From Cristatella mucedo (taxonomy: Eukaryota > Bryozoa > Phylactolaemata > Cristatellidae): a stretch of 64,000 bases of DNA. The position numbers were made by a program, and so were the translations under genes. Position 1 is the stretch's first letter. Every line of letters begins with the position of its first letter. Positions 1-13,900 of the stretch are shown here, in pieces. A model generated the notes under the pieces. It was not told the origin of the DNA, made no database searches, and worked only from the letters and a program-made list of their open reading frames with translations. The DNA is taken from contig WPIO01000013.1 in assembly GCA_009760855.2 (NCBI GenBank), forward strand, positions 2,740,501-2,804,500, in the 5' to 3' direction.

Positions 1-2190
1 TTGGGAGCACAGCAACTGACAGCACGGTCTCTACAAGATTTTAGGTTGGTTTCAGGCATAGGCAATCAAAATAAATTAAAAAATACAGACTGATTCAACA
101 GCTTCTTTTGTATAGCAACAGAAGAACCTTTAGGCAATCACCACTGCTTGCAGAGGCAAAAAAGGATCGCCCACTGATAGATTCGAACCCACGACCTCGA
201 GGCCGAGGTCGCAAAGAGCAACCAGCTTAGCTAGTGTGCCATTAAGGCTCATCAACCAGAGCAGAGGGGCGAGTGGTGGGATGGAAGCATAATGAGGGAG
301 CATCTCAGAGATGTAGGCCAAAGCAAAAAGATGACAGGACCTGAAAGTGAGTCATGGGATCTTGAAGCTGATGCTGATGCACTGCTTTATTTGGAGCTAG
401 TGTAGACAGATGAAAAGTGGTGTAATTTGTCACTTATGACGTTCACGAGGACACAGACAAGCCTAGCTTTAGAGCTCCACATTAATTAAATTAAAGTAAA
501 ATTAAATAAAGTGAGTTAAATTGTAATTAATTTAATTAATTAAAGCCTGCTTTTGCACGGGCCGATAGACCAATAGGTTGTGAGTTGCAAACGTCTAGAT
601 AAGTTATCATAAATACATGAACCAGGTTGGCTGTTATACAGTTATCTAAGCAGCAGAATGTTTGCAATATTGCACACCCAAAAGTATGCAGCCTTGCCTG
701 CAGAGCTGATAGGGTCATCAAGTGAAAGTTCATTTTGGAACTTGACACAGCAAATCCGTGTAAATGCTACCCAAAATACGCTTACCAAGACTAACTTGAA
801 AATTAATAAATATTCTTAATAAGTAGCCTAATCACAGCTTCTCTGAAAGATGCAAGGACATAACTTGAGCAATAGAAATATTTATAATGTTTCGGGTGGT
901 CATGCAGTGAAAGGTGATCTGGAATAAGGCTACAAGATTTTGTGCAGGGGCTAGAGATAGGTTTTCCAATTACTGAGTGACTAGGCTTGCCCATAACTTC
1001 AGAGTCAGTCTTATCGTCATTCAATTAGAGAAATCTTGCTGCCATCTAAAGTTACAATGTCAGTAAAACATGTTGCAACAGAGTTGGAAGAATTTGAGGC
1101 GGTGCTAGACAGCTGGAAGGATCCAACCGAAGGTACAGCTACAGTCAGCTAAGAAGGTACAGCTGCGGTCAGCTGCATAAAAATGAACGCCTAGTTTGTG
1201 TTAGGCATTTGCATGGGCAAGACTCGTTGAAATAAATTGTGAAAAGAATTGGACCAAGCACAGATCCGTAGGGTACATTCTACTTTTGTGGTTCCTCAGA
1301 CGACGGTTGACAGATAACATCTACACACTGAAACCTCCCACTGAGATCGAGCCTAAATCATTGCAGTGCAGTGCAAGTTGATGCCCAGGCAAGATATTAG
1401 GCACTCAATAATAACTTGGTAATTAATGGTATTAAAGGCTGCCAAAAGATAGAGCATAACTTGCTGAAGCACGACCTAAGTAGGCATCCCTAGGAAGGTC
1501 GCTATTCCCTTTCAGCTGTGCTAACTCTATTGACGATAAGCTCTAAAATCTTACAACAGCTTGCTTAGTTTGAACTTTTTATAGCAGAGTTTAGCTGGTC
1601 TGCCACTACTCGTTCCAGCTTATTTGATAAGTAGTTTAACGGAGTATGAAGTTGCTCATGTTCTTCTGATCTAGTGCCAACTTCTTAAAAAGTGGCTTGA
1701 CAGCAGGCTCTGTAAAAGATGCCGAGACCGGGCCTCAACTGAAGGACATGTGTTATTATAGCAGCCCAACTTGGCCATAGATGAATTGGTTCGACCAACA
1801 ATAATAGTCCTTGTACGACAGTCGATGGAAAGTCATGCTTTTGAAAGTTTCGGTTAGTGGTCATAGCTAGTTTAACATCTGTAGTCAACTATAGGCCACC
1901 TGGGCAGGACCATACATTATGCTAAGTCAGATGAGCAAACTCATTAAGAAAATCGAAAGCATCGTGCTGCAGCATTCATCTAATGAGACCAAGTCGGATG
2001 TATTGTTGAGTAGGAGAGATGAAGAAGATATTGTTTACGACTACATCAGTGTTAAGGATCTTACAGTTGTATGATTTAAACAATCGGAGTTTAATACCGA
2101 TGGGGCGATGTAGGTCCGAGAGATAAAGATCCACGTAGGGTCTGATGAGCAAAATTTGGTATTAAGAGGAGTTGACACCATACAATCGGC
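1..2190 (-). mobile_element. LINE-A copy (CR1/L2-like non-LTR element), decayed, cut by window edge
   Basis: Read on the minus strand, this follows the other LINE-A copies from the EN-RT spacer (about 2100-1870), through an RT motif GVPYGSVLGPILF (about 1290-1240), then LNDDKT (about 1020), to the C-terminal part. Many stops and frameshifts show it is dead. A SINE-A copy at about 70-250 interrupts it. It lies in the SZT2 intron after exon 7. Confidence 0.7.
70..250 (-). mobile_element. SINE-A copy (tRNA-derived), nested in LINE-A
   Basis: Minus-strand copy with a pol III B box (GGTTCGAAYC type, seen as GATTCGAACCC), the conserved body and the tail found in the other SINE-A copies. LINE-A sequence continues on both sides. 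Confidence 0.75.
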
Positions 2191-2316
2191 CTTGATCTCT
2201 TAAGGCTCTTCACATATGCCATGGGGCTCGAGCCCACGACCGAGGTCATCAATTACATTCACCTTGACCTTGGTCGAGATGAGCACCTTAACCACTGAGC
2301 CAAACCAGCAAGGCCC
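2190..2316 (-). mobile_element. SINE-B copy
   Basis: Minus-strand copy of the second tRNA-like SINE. GGGCTCGAGCCC marks the B-box region, and the part nearer 2190 is the LINE-A-like tail. Confidence 0.55.
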
Positions 2317-3284
2317 ACTCACCAGTTGGCGAATTCCGGACTAAGATTGATCTGTGAACAAGCTTTTAACACGAGACAAAAGATAGTATTCTGACTAATC
2401 AGAACAACATGAGTATTTTTCCAAAGCGGCTGGAAGCTCGACAATCTAGCTCTGCTTACATACCTGCACACAGACGGCATTTCTGCATCAAAGTAACACG
2501 TGCTGAACAATACTTAAACAAAATTCCTAGTCTTTAATCAGTGAGCGCAAAAAACATGATTACATAAAGCCGAGCCCAAGCAATCCCAAAATCATGCTCA
2601 TAGCCTCCAGTCGTAGCCATGCTGCAACCATAGCATCCAGTGATGAAAACTTAGCATCCATTGGCGGGAATCCACTTCAAAGGACTTGGTGCATAAGATT
2701 CTACCCAGGAAACAAGCTGTAGCCCCGAAGCCACAGCCTGACCCAAGCCTCAAGTCTATGATTTCCTGTAGGATGGTAAATGTAAGTAGGGTCAACTAAG
2801 CGATATCACGGTCTACCATCAACACACTCGCTAGCAGTTACGCCGAAGCAAACGTGAGGGGCATTTCTGGCTTGTTATCAATTCGGTCGTGCTACTTGGG
2901 CTCACCTTCGGAATAGCGATTTAATAGTGTCACTGGGAGGATGATGGAGTCGACCAACGTACCAACACACAAGTTCACGCAGACGGGGCTCAAGTAGAAA
3001 CTGACCGAAGTTCCCAGACCCTGCAGCGGTACTCATATGAAAGCAAGCAACACAGGGCGAATCCTCCATCCTGCCATAACAGCCGGGAAAGTGGCAGTGA
3101 CCCAGGCGGTCATTACTGCCCTACACTGTTCTAAGCTAGAGCTTGGAGAGACAAGAGGACAAGCTGGCTAGCTATTCGAGGGTGGATTTATCATGCACGA
3201 ATGAGCGCACAGCCCACATACGTTCTGATGCACACACGTGCAAAAAAAAACTAAAACCGAATGTGTGAAGACATCGAAACTCAC
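2317..3284. other. SZT2 intron sequence without recognised content
   Basis: Intron downstream of SZT2 exon 7. I looked for the next SZT2 exon (ITDG motif) and did not find it. No repeat family recognised. Confidence 0.5.
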
Positions 3285-3453
3285 CAGCATTGCAGTTATC
3301 TGGTAACAGCTGGATGGCCAGCATGGCATTCCGGAGCAGGTTGAAAAAAGCAACGTCGGCAGGCATGTGCATCCTCCTAATCCTGTCGGCTGCGAGCGAA
3401 TCACTGACACTGTAAAAATGCTGCTGGTCGTCGTCGTCGTCGGTGCCGTCTCC
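3285..3453 (-). CDS. SZT2: SZT2 coding exon 7
   Basis: 169 bp (residues 204-259 plus one base) between CATCCTCAG and GTGAGT. An acidic Asp run (DDDDD) sits in the poorly conserved loop. It is followed by NLLRNAMLAIQLLPDNCNA, equivalent to the IRQGILALQLLPSNSSA helix of human SZT2 as recalled. It ends in phase 1. No following exon is found between here and base 1. Confidence 0.85.
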
Positions 3454-6400
3454 CTGAGGATGCGAGGCGATTGATGTAACGAACGGCAACACTGGCGAAC
3501 GGCGAGACGCGCTCACTCAGCACAGGATGCACTGCTCCACTCCATCGAAAGTAAAGTGCAACCCATCCTGCCCTTGCTGTAAACCGTTGTCACAGGGAAT
3601 AACATCGTTAACCCCACAACCAACCCCATCCACCCTGATCATAACCAATAGATCAGCAAACCGAAGTCAACATGGTACAACATCAAACTAAAAGCCCACA
3701 AAAATCAAGAAAATTCACACAAGATACCAAGCTCGGGCAGTAAAGCCCTCAACAATTCCAGGAATCTTCTATACTGCTGCAAAAAAGTTATTCGGCAAAA
3801 ACCAACGAGTTCAATAAAGCGCTCGGGTGCTCCAGATAAATGGTTAATGCGCAAGGTGACAGATACTTTGTACAAGGCGACAGAAAGCGGCACCATTGAC
3901 CGACCACAACACGTGCCAGGCAGAAGCAACATGCCTGCAAGCAGGCAACACCTATGCTCAAACGCAGAAGTATTTGGACAGCTGCCCCGACGGCCGTCTG
4001 CTCATCTTCATTTCAATCAACTACTGAACGTTCCTGCTATCAAAGGTATTCGCACCGGTTGATACAAAAACACCAGCAGAAGTGATACAGAGGTCCAGCT
4101 GCCGCTATCGTCGACATCATTCCAGAGATACTCCATTGGATTAACGCCCAGAAACTGACTCGCCCTGTCCATAATCATCACAGGAGGGTAACCGAGCTAA
4201 GATTATTTAAAAAAAACTTAAGCAGCCGGGTGTCTTGGATCGTTGATGTGCTGAATAATTCAAGCCAGTCCACAAAGTGATATCGCATGTGGCATTTCTG
4301 AAGGTCTGGGTAGATAGCTTGATTCATGATGCCTGGAAAGGGGTAGGACTCTGATGAGCCATGATGTCATTGCCCCTGAATTTGACTGTTGGCTGCAGCC
4401 ACTTGGGCAAGTAGGCTCCGCAGGGTTGCAGACATACGCAAAGCGTTTTTTTGAAAAAGCATGAATTTGCTTTTTTGGCTACAAACAACTCTACCCAATC
4501 TTCGCAAATCCAGGCGATCCCAACTTTGGCCCGCAGTAAACGACTAACCATATTCTTTGGCGACAGAAGTGGCTTTCTCTAATCAATTTGATAATGCAGA
4601 CTAGTATCATCCAATCGATTTCTGCCAGCGAAACTGCTAATTTGCTACCCGAATGATGCTTGCCGACTTGGAGCATGAGCTTTTGGCGATGCAAAACGGT
4701 CTTTTTACAATAACTGTAGGATGGTGCTTTTCTGCAGTGGTAGATCGAGCCTGGTCCGAATGTGCAGCATTTTCAGGGCTCAGAGTCTTCACAGCACCTC
4801 CGCGTACGAATCAGTACTCTCCGGTCGTGATCGAGTAGTTGTAATTTGATGGCAAGAGCCTCCATCCTCGTACAGTGCCATAATTGTACTCCTCGTGGCA
4901 CTTGACAAATCGAAAACTTCCGGAGTGACATGTGTGCTTCTCCCGACAAAATAAATCATTCGCCATGGGTTGGCTAAACGATTCCGGCTCGTGCACAACC
5001 GTACGGGCCCTGGATGAGCTGATGAAGGGGGTCGTTTCCTGGTGCTCTACTCTAGCCAAAACGCCACTTTTAAAAGAGCCTACAAAGGTTTCTGGGTAAT
5101 TTGGGCATACTGTCCATAACTTGCCTCTTCATCGTACCAATTCATTCTTGGTAATCCAATAACTAGCAGAAAGAACCTACACCTCGGCATCAGTCCAGTC
5201 GGTGGTTTGGGAAAAGGTGCTAATCGAGCAAATCCAAATACTTGGGCGTTTGAGTGCTTGAATTTGAGCAACTCGCTCGCGCTGGTCACCGAAATACGGC
5301 GCAAGCAAAGTGGATGAAGCGGCGTGATACTGTCCCTGCACACTCAAACGCACGGCAAAACACAAACCGACTGGCCAGTGATATGGCATTCCCACTTACC
5401 GACACCTTTCTCTTTCGAATTTTGACGAACCGCTGCCGAAAAAGAAATGCGTAATGTACTACTACTGTCTGTGGGCAATCGTGTGCTAACAAAACGACTG
5501 GGCACAACAAGGAACAACACGAGACGACTGGGGCCAGCTACAAGACGTGCTTACTCCCAGCACACGCAACTGCCCGTCACGCATTCAGTACCTGTGCTAC
5601 ACAAATGCCGACGAGTTGCGCCAATAGTGAGCATGCACATCCTGCATCAGACGTCATCCGGCTTATCAGGAACAGAGTGCTTGCGAGGTACACTGAACCG
5701 GCACAGCATGAAGCCTCTCAAATGCATACAACTCAAAAAAAGCCCCGAGGACTGACTTGTGGCTAGGGAGGAGTTATTAACGGCACACACGTTCGGAGAA
5801 AGTATCACTACCGCAGAAGATGCCAGGTTCAAACCCAGGCTTGACTAGATACGTTTCTTGCAACATCAGTTTCAGAGAAGACCCACGAGGCTCAGCTTTT
5901 GCCGAACATCCCAAAAGAAGTGAGAAGCATCGCTCGTGGTACGAGCATAGTAAAGGAAGAAGGCAGCAATGAAGTCGAAGCAAACGACGGCTGGAGTACG
6001 AGTCAGTGTCAGCAGCAAGAGAGCAAAAGGCAGCATACGACTGACTGCACGTGATTTACGAAGTCAGATTCACAGTCTAGCAGTTACGGCACAAATGCAT
6101 CTGATACCAATACTCTTTCACTTGTGCAGTAAGGTTTGGCATGCCAGGTCACGGGTTCGAATTCTGCATCAGACAATGCAATTCGTAGTCCCGTGCAGCA
6201 TGCAAGTAGGTGAAAGACACTACGGCTCTTCTGTCATTATATAAATGAGGTCATTAAATTTAAATAAGCTGATCTTTACTCGTGGCCTTTTAGGGTGAGA
6301 GCACGAAGGTTAGCTTACACAGTAAATTAACATAGCTGTTTCGGTACTTGCTTTAACAAAGCCCGAACACAAATGTGGATTTAAAGCCAGCTCTAGAGGC

Positions 6401-9400
6401 CATGCTCTTAATTTATTACTGACGTTAGTCACGTTCTTAATATTAATGACAGCTACACCAACGTGATAGCCATGGACAACCTAGTGACACTCACATCGGA
6501 TCGCCTCGCTATCAGAACTGGCTCAACCGGTGATCTCTCTCGGAACCTCTACAAGGATCAGGGTACCAAAACACGACAGCAGTAAATAATGTACAGCACG
6601 AGCCGCATTCATGTCGGGTCAGCATGCCGGCCAGCTGACTGATCACTTCGGGCTGTCAGGGGGAAAAATGGTCGGCGCCAGATGGTAAGTGCAAATCCCA
6701 TGCAGGCTATCCCGAGTTGGCTTGGTTTTAAAATGACATCGACACCCTTTGCAAGAGGCTCTTTGCCCTTAGCAACAGCTGCATTCCTACTGAGCTGATG
6801 ACCCAACCCATTGGCAGACGAACGTCAACGTAGGTGGAAGCAGTGACGTTTCGGCAAAAAAGTTGTTACCTCCATTGATCTGTATGTTTTAATGGTGTTT
6901 TATACACAGGTGTTAAAACAGCTGTTTAATACGGCCCGCAAAATCAATTTCTATCGAACAATGCGATAGCTTTAGTACTGACTGCTGGGTAGTCAGGGAC
7001 TGCTTAGTGGCTTTGTGGCCAGTGACCCTTTCCCCTTTATGTTGGGCCGAGTAACAGCCATTATATTCAATGGAACGCAACTCAATCGGACGATGACAGG
7101 TAACCGCCGAGATGAGCCCTTCCTGAGATGGTTGCCCAGCTTTGGCTAACTCAGCAATATCATTGATACAGAAGGGCTGGATAAGGAAGAGTCAGGGGTT
7201 GCTGATGCCTATGTGGCTGCTTTCTATAAGAAGCGACCTCTTTGAGCTAGAAGTGAAGGACGCAGGTGAAGCGATGCTCAGTGAGTGAATACAGCTAATT
7301 TCAATGATTACTCGATGGTTTCTCTCAAGTTAAAGGAAAAATAGTGATTTCTACAAAAATACTGTTTTATGCTGTATAAAATGGTCTTCAAAAAATGTAA
7401 TTTATTTATTAATAGTTATCTCTCACAAACCTCAATAGTTACCTCTCACAAACCTCAATATGCCTATAATGCCAAGCATTCATGCATACTAACATAAATA
7501 TTTTGTGCACACGCTTTTGGGGTGTGCCATTTGGCTTTATAAAGACAGCTTCGCCACCCCAGCCCCAGCCAACGGGTTTGCTCGGCAACTGATTGCACTG
7601 CCTTAGTTTCCTTCGATACGATTCAACAGCACGTGCACACTAGCTAGTAACTAAATCAGATAGCACCATGTTGACCGGAAAGTGCACAATACATGACCAG
7701 ATAAACAAAAGAATGTAAAGCCATAACTCACACACCTCGAGAGTGAGGTCCTTTTCGTTAATCGGGACCTCTGGCATGGTAATTGAAGGCATATTGCAGC
7801 ATCCTACAGGATCTTATAGAGTATGGAGATCTAACCAATACCTTCAGAAGCTTGTCAACAAAACCAGCAACTTCGTTTTCAAATCGATCCAGTTCACCGT
7901 AGACAAGGTCCAGGAAGTTTTGCACGGTTTCACAGGTAACCAAATAGCCGTGCAAGAGCACCTACAACATGAAAAAAGGTATCACTACTACGTTCAGTTT
8001 TCTGGTTCTGAATCAAACGGCACCCGCGCATATGCACCCGCCCGCACACTCATCGTGCCCACGCACGCTCGATAATAAAGAAAAGCCCCGAAATGAGAGG
8101 CCAGGACCAAACATTTTTGAAAGTATTACCTAAGCCTTAAAGGTAAACTCACTTCGACTGCTCAAACGAGATGGGGAACGATTAAGGCCAAATACAATGA
8201 CGCAAGATATCTCAAGAAAGAGCTATGCAAAGTGTACAAAAAGCTATCTTAAGTATGACATCTCAAAGCTACAGCTATCGGAAGGCACTATAGATGGACC
8301 CGGTTGATAAGCACGATGACACAAAAAGCAGAAGTTCAAAATCCAACTGCAAGCATACCAACCTGTCGAACTGGACAGTTGATAAGTGGGCTGTAAGCGA
8401 TGACGGTAACATAAAGATAAGGTGTAAGCAAACATGAAGATCCGGGTATTTTAAACTGCAATGAAAAAACCACAGACGTGGGCAGCCACTTATGCATACA
8501 TGATATAGCGACAGTACAGCATTCAATTAAAGAAATACAAATGAAACGAAATATCAAAGAACAGTAATGGATACAAGTAGAAAACCTGAAAATATTGCTA
8601 CAGTCAAACCTGGTTTAAGGGCAAGCAACATGACAATAAGAGGCACTTTCCAGCCGGCCCCAGTGCAAGAAATTGCTTATCTTAGCTTCGCCTGCACACA
8701 TGTGCCACAGAAGCAAAGACCCACTGGTGATGCTGGTAGGCAGGACTGGCAGGATCCCTCTTCACGAGATTACACTAAACGCAAATCCTTTGAAAGAAAT
8801 TGAGCTCTGAAAAACAACACACGTAGTGGGAAGAAAATCAGTGACCGGCACTTTGTAACTTTCCCTGAGAAAAACTAGGTACATAATAGTAATCATAATG
8901 GTAATAATACTAATGACTTTTATAGCACCCTAGTAGAACTACTAAATATATTCCAAGGCACTATACGTGTGCTAGAAAAGGAAGCATTCAGTTGGTTAGT
9001 GATCAAATGCAGTGCACGTCCGAATTTTTGCAATAGTGTGCAGCTGAAAGTAAGCAGACTTGACTGGAGGAAGAGCTAGTTGAAGGGCACACCCAGATTG
9101 CGTGCCGAACCTACAGGAGATATGCCGGCCCAGCTCATTTTGAGGTTGGGTTTTCCAGTTTTCTAAGTAATGCTAGATTTCTATGAGAGTTTGGTGTGCT
9201 GGAAGTTATGGAGGGATAATGCACAGGTAAAGCTTGTATTTAGTAGTACTAAGTAGTCTAATGTCTGCATTAAACCATAGGCCATCTGCTCAAAGGTGCA
9301 CAATGTGCTTACTCGGAGGAACAAACTCTTTTCAGAGCAGACTAGTGTTGTGTTGTAGCATTCCACCATTGAGGTCAGGTCGGATAGAGGAGTGAGCAGA

Positions 9401-10856
9401 ACGGATGAGAAAGTTTTTTTGCAAAGCATCAATGTCAACTGCTATAAGGTTTCTCAGTTCAAGGATGACTTTTGATAACAAGGAGAACTGAAAAACTGCA
9501 GACTGAATGAGATCAACTTGGGTCAGGTGCGCAGAATTCAGTAATAATAGTGAACAGGCTGAGAATATTGAGACCATTCGGGATCTGCAGATATTTTTCC
9601 GGGTCACTGCACATCACCCGTTTGGAACAACAAGCATACCAGCCTTGTTGTTTGCTAAGCTTTGAGGTCTGTGATAAACGTCTGGCACCGGAAATATTAA
9701 GAGGCAGCATATATATACTGCCAAGTCTCTCTCACCCCCTCTCCTTTCACACTATCTCCTCTCTCCATCTCACTCCCTGCATTCCTCTCACTCGCTCTTC
9801 CTCTAATTCACTCACTCTCGTTCACCCTCTCTTCTCTCTCTCTTCTCCCTCTCTCTTTCTGTTTCTAACTATCTATCTATATATCTCACAGCAAGTCTGC
9901 TATTCAGAGTTTGTGGTTTGTCACTCACTAACAAGCACAAGCCCAGAGTTGAGTAGGATCTGCTAAACGTTCGTGTGGCTTGAACTGGAAGATGCACATC
10001 ACTAACACCCACTCACACCCACCGAACCTATGTAGGCCTCCCACTAACCAAAAGCAGGAAGAGTATCTCGCTTCCTTCACGGTTCCAGCACCTGCTCCTG
10101 CCGTGGCAAAGAGGGGGTGCAGGAACTGAGCATGTGCCTAATCAAACAGCTCACCGGCTTCGTCAGACCTATTATGCAGTTCCTGAAGGCTTCGAACATG
10201 CATTCCAATATGACGTCATTCGTGGTAGCAGCCTACAAAACCAGTTAAACAATCGTGCAAAGACAAATCTTGCTAATTAATTCAGACAGCCTCCAGTTGT
10301 GACGGGAACAGTGCAAATCACAGCACTGCAGCACACTCACGCTGCAGGCAGCTGACGGGCTAACGTCGAATGCAAACACAAGAGCGTGATGTGTCGACAG
10401 GAAGTTCACAGTGGTGTTTGTCGTCACTCGACATGGAGGAGATGCTTCGTTCCATGTGTGTGACTTTGACAGAACAGAAATTACTTTTGGCTGTCCTGCA
10501 TCCTTAAAAAAAAACAGTGCCCAACGAATCTGCATATGCGCTGAAGGTGGCGTAACATTAATGCATGAAGCAGCCACTCTCAACTTTAACTGTTGAAATT
10601 CTGTTAGTACGGCTCGGCTCACAGCTCAAGACAAATCTGAATATGAGGACAGCACAACCAGGGCAGATGGCAACACACACTATTTGGGCTAGCTCGGTGC
10701 AGTGACCGAAGGTTCTGCACGAAATGCTCTGATGCTGAAAACACAAACGAAACTCTGGCTTGCTGCTCTGACGACAACAGTCTGATCGATCGATCCAGAA
10801 TGCTCAACAACATTGGTGCACATGCACACATATACATGTGCGGAGCATACATGTAG

Positions 10857-10916
<60 letters not shown>

Positions 10917-13900
10917 AAGCATACATGAGTGTGTGTGCATACACATAACATGTACATATACGACTTGACCCAAAGTAGGCCCAGACACAGACCACTACAC
11001 CACTACACTCGGATCACAAGAACGTATGAACGGGTTCAACAAGAGCATGCTTCTTGGACTATCAATGACACAGCTTGGTTAGACTACTACAGAGTCGTCA
11101 TCTACGTCGCCTAGACCCTCGGCCGGTCGCAAGCATCACAAGCAGCATTGTCTGGAGGTGATCAAGAGGCTAAAAACAGTCACGGGATCCTCGGTGCAAA
11201 GTAAACTTGCGTGCGCTACTTGGGTCGCTGGTCTTCACGCACTGGCTCGTCTGAGTAAAAGACTTGAGTGAACTCGGCTGCTTTACATTCACACCTAGTT
11301 AAACTAGACTAGCCTGCTAGGCTACTACAGCACTTCACAGGTCTGCAACTTACCATACAAGCAAAAGCCCAGACGAAAGCCATGCAGAAGGAAACGTCAG
11401 AACGCTTACCAAGTCGGAGTCGGAAAAGTGAAGAACGGAGTTGACATGATCGAGATACCATTTTGCACGGATGTTTCTTGATATACGGTGCTCTTTAGAC
11501 ATCAACAAATAAACCTGCTCGGCTTCGCACACCTGCGCAGTATATAGAGGCCACATTTCACTTCGGCATGCAAAGCTAGCGAGTAGTCCTTGCCAGGCAT
11601 CATGCCAGCAGCGAGCACTAGAACGAGCAGCGAGAGAGCAGTGCATGTGGCCAGACCGCAAGCAGGCACTTCGACAGAATACTGTGACAAGAGAGCCCCA
11701 ATCTACAGCAGGACCCATCAGACCCATAACCATACAGAGAGCCATCGTATCCCATGCCAGCGCAGACCGCATGTCACTGGCACGATCACACAAGCATCTC
11801 AGTTGGTCATGAAAACGAAGCCTTCGGCCACACCATTACTTTCTGAGGGAGTATGTTGAGGGGCAGATTTCACAGCACTAGTACTGGCCAGTCTCACGAG
11901 AGAGACAATGCAGAATCTGATAGCTCGGGCGGCTCTCGCCTTGGGCACGGTTCCACAAGGTAGCATGCTGGTGTGAAAATTTCTCCCGGTCGCCGACTTC
12001 CACTTGCCCGAAGCCATGCACAGCTGCAAGCATGCAAGCCTCGACCACGCCTCTACGGGGCAACCACTAGAGAAGCAAGGCGGCAGGATATCCCTTGCCC
12101 CCAAGTATCGTTTCAACTAGTGCAGTGCACCCTCACCTCCAAGGAGCTGTTTGCCAAGTTTGCACATCATGGTGTGGGGGCCGTCCTCAAGAGGCCTCTC
12201 CTCACTTCCACCTTTGTAAACCCGAGTCCCAGGTGTTAGCAGTTAATTTAAGGTGAGGCCGATGTAGGCTGTCGGCCGCGTGAGCAGCAGCAGCAGCAAC
12301 GGCAGCAGCAGCAGCAACAGCGACAGCAGAGGCAGGGTTATCGGAGAGGGGCACTCGAGTTTTGGTGAGCCGTGATGGCACACTAGGTAAGGCGGTTGCT
12401 TTCACGACCTCGGTCCCGAGATCGTGGGTTCGATTCCTGCGGTGAGCGATTCTTTATCGCCACTGCAAGCGGTGTTGATAGCCATAAAGGCTCTTCTGTC
12501 GCTATACAAAAAGAGGCTGTTTAATCAGCTAGGATTTTTTTTTAATTTTTTTTGACAGCTCAATGCCATCCAGCTAAGACAGTTGTGCATTCAGACTCGA
12601 TCTAACAACGTGCAATAAGGATCATTAACAATATATAAATGAGGCTGCTAAATATTTTAAATATTTATTTATATCTTATTTAACAGCCTCATTTGTGTAG
12701 CAGCAGAAGAACCCTAACGGCTACCACCACTTGCAGTTGGCAATACAGGATCGCCTACTACAGGACTCGAACCCACGACCTTGGTCATTAAGAGCAAACA
12801 CCTTAGCTCTTGAGCTATTAAGGTCGTAGTTTCGAGCACATCAGCATGCGTGAAGCACCTGAATAGAGATTACATTCTCTTGGGGTGCAATACAATTGAA
12901 TTATACTATCTACATATTTAAACTGCACAGCGCACAGCAGGCCGTGGCACTCGCTGCATGTTTTCGAAAGGAGGCCACGCCTTTGAATCTGCCGGTTGCG
13001 ACTTCGAGTACTAATCTAAGCAGTAGTTTTAGCAAATAAGGACTCATGCATCAGTACTAGCCATGTCCAGCGCAAAGCTAACAGGATGTTCATGCGGGTG
13101 GATTCATAGTGCAGTGCACCCATTGTACGAGCTCCTAACAGATGGCCGCTAACCTGGACCTTGACAGCCAGAGTGGATCAGGCTGCTAGCATCTGAGCGA
13201 CTTGGACAAGAAGGCGACTTGGGACTAGTAGGCCACGGTGCTTGCTCTTCATGACCCTCTTCACCCGGTACATCGTCCTGCAGTTGGCGATCCTTTATTG
13301 ACCACTGCAAGTGGTGGCGATAGTTGTGAAGGCTCTTCTGCCACTACATAAATAAGGCTGCTAAATCAGCTATCCTTTTTTTATGCACAACCATGCTACA
13401 GGTGGCCCACTATATGAAGAAATATCCGTGAACTCTCCTCCCTCCTGAAGACCAACTAGCAGGCCCAGGTTCGATGTTGATTCCTTGAGCAGAGCGCTGC
13501 AATCTGCAGGTACTCGCTTCCACAATTGTTGAGCAATCCTGGCACTTCCACTTGCCAGCTGTCATTGCTGCCACTGGCCTGCCGATGTTGGCTCCTTTTT
13601 CTCCAACTCGAGCTAAGCTTGCAGCCTCAGACATTCCCTAATGGCCATCGATCGTGCACCACAGGCTACTTTGGCTCAAGCACACCTTGCGGAAGACGCC
13701 TCCCTGGCGTGGCTTTGCATTGCACCGACAGGGAGATACACTACATTACGTTACGAGTATTTCTCGGTCAGCAACACCTAGATTTTCCGGTGGCAGCTTG
13801 GCGCAGACTGGTTGCTTTTCACGGCCTCGGTTCCGAGGTCGAGGGTTCGAATCCTGTGGTGGGCGATCCTTTATCGCCGCTACAAGTGGTAGTGATAGCC

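Larger units (their letters stand above)
3454..7841. other. SZT2 intron between exons 6 and 7
   Basis: Holds repeat X (about 4750-5065), a diverged SINE-A (about 6120-6272), a tRNA-like patch with GGTTCAAACCC at 5830-5840, and a 23-bp direct duplication at 7411-7456. The rest is unrecognised non-coding DNA. Confidence 0.5.

Noticed and set aside
10150-10215. Plus-strand frame resembling the CLGGLLRP segment
   Set aside because: It is on the wrong strand. The minus strand of the same bases gives the true SZT2 exon 4 with matching splice sites and phase.
10689-10988. Open frames made of HTHTHT or VCVCVC
   Set aside because: They are translations of the (GT)n tract. The same applies to LSLSLS, ERERER and YIYIYI frames at 18.0, 27.6, 46.5, 52.7, 58.7 and 61.7 kb.
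12366-12440. tRNA gene calls at SINE heads (also 13785, 33415, 35600, 42060)
   Set aside because: A and B boxes are present, but the cloverleaf is degraded and the same body and tail follow each time, so these are SINE heads.
13410-13634. Minus-strand frame with WKCQDC and NIEPGP, resembling a LINE zinc finger and a 2A-like site
   Set aside because: The order of motifs is reversed from known LINE ORFs, the 2A motif lacks its conserved Asn-Pro-Gly-Pro, and no neighbouring element sequence is seen.
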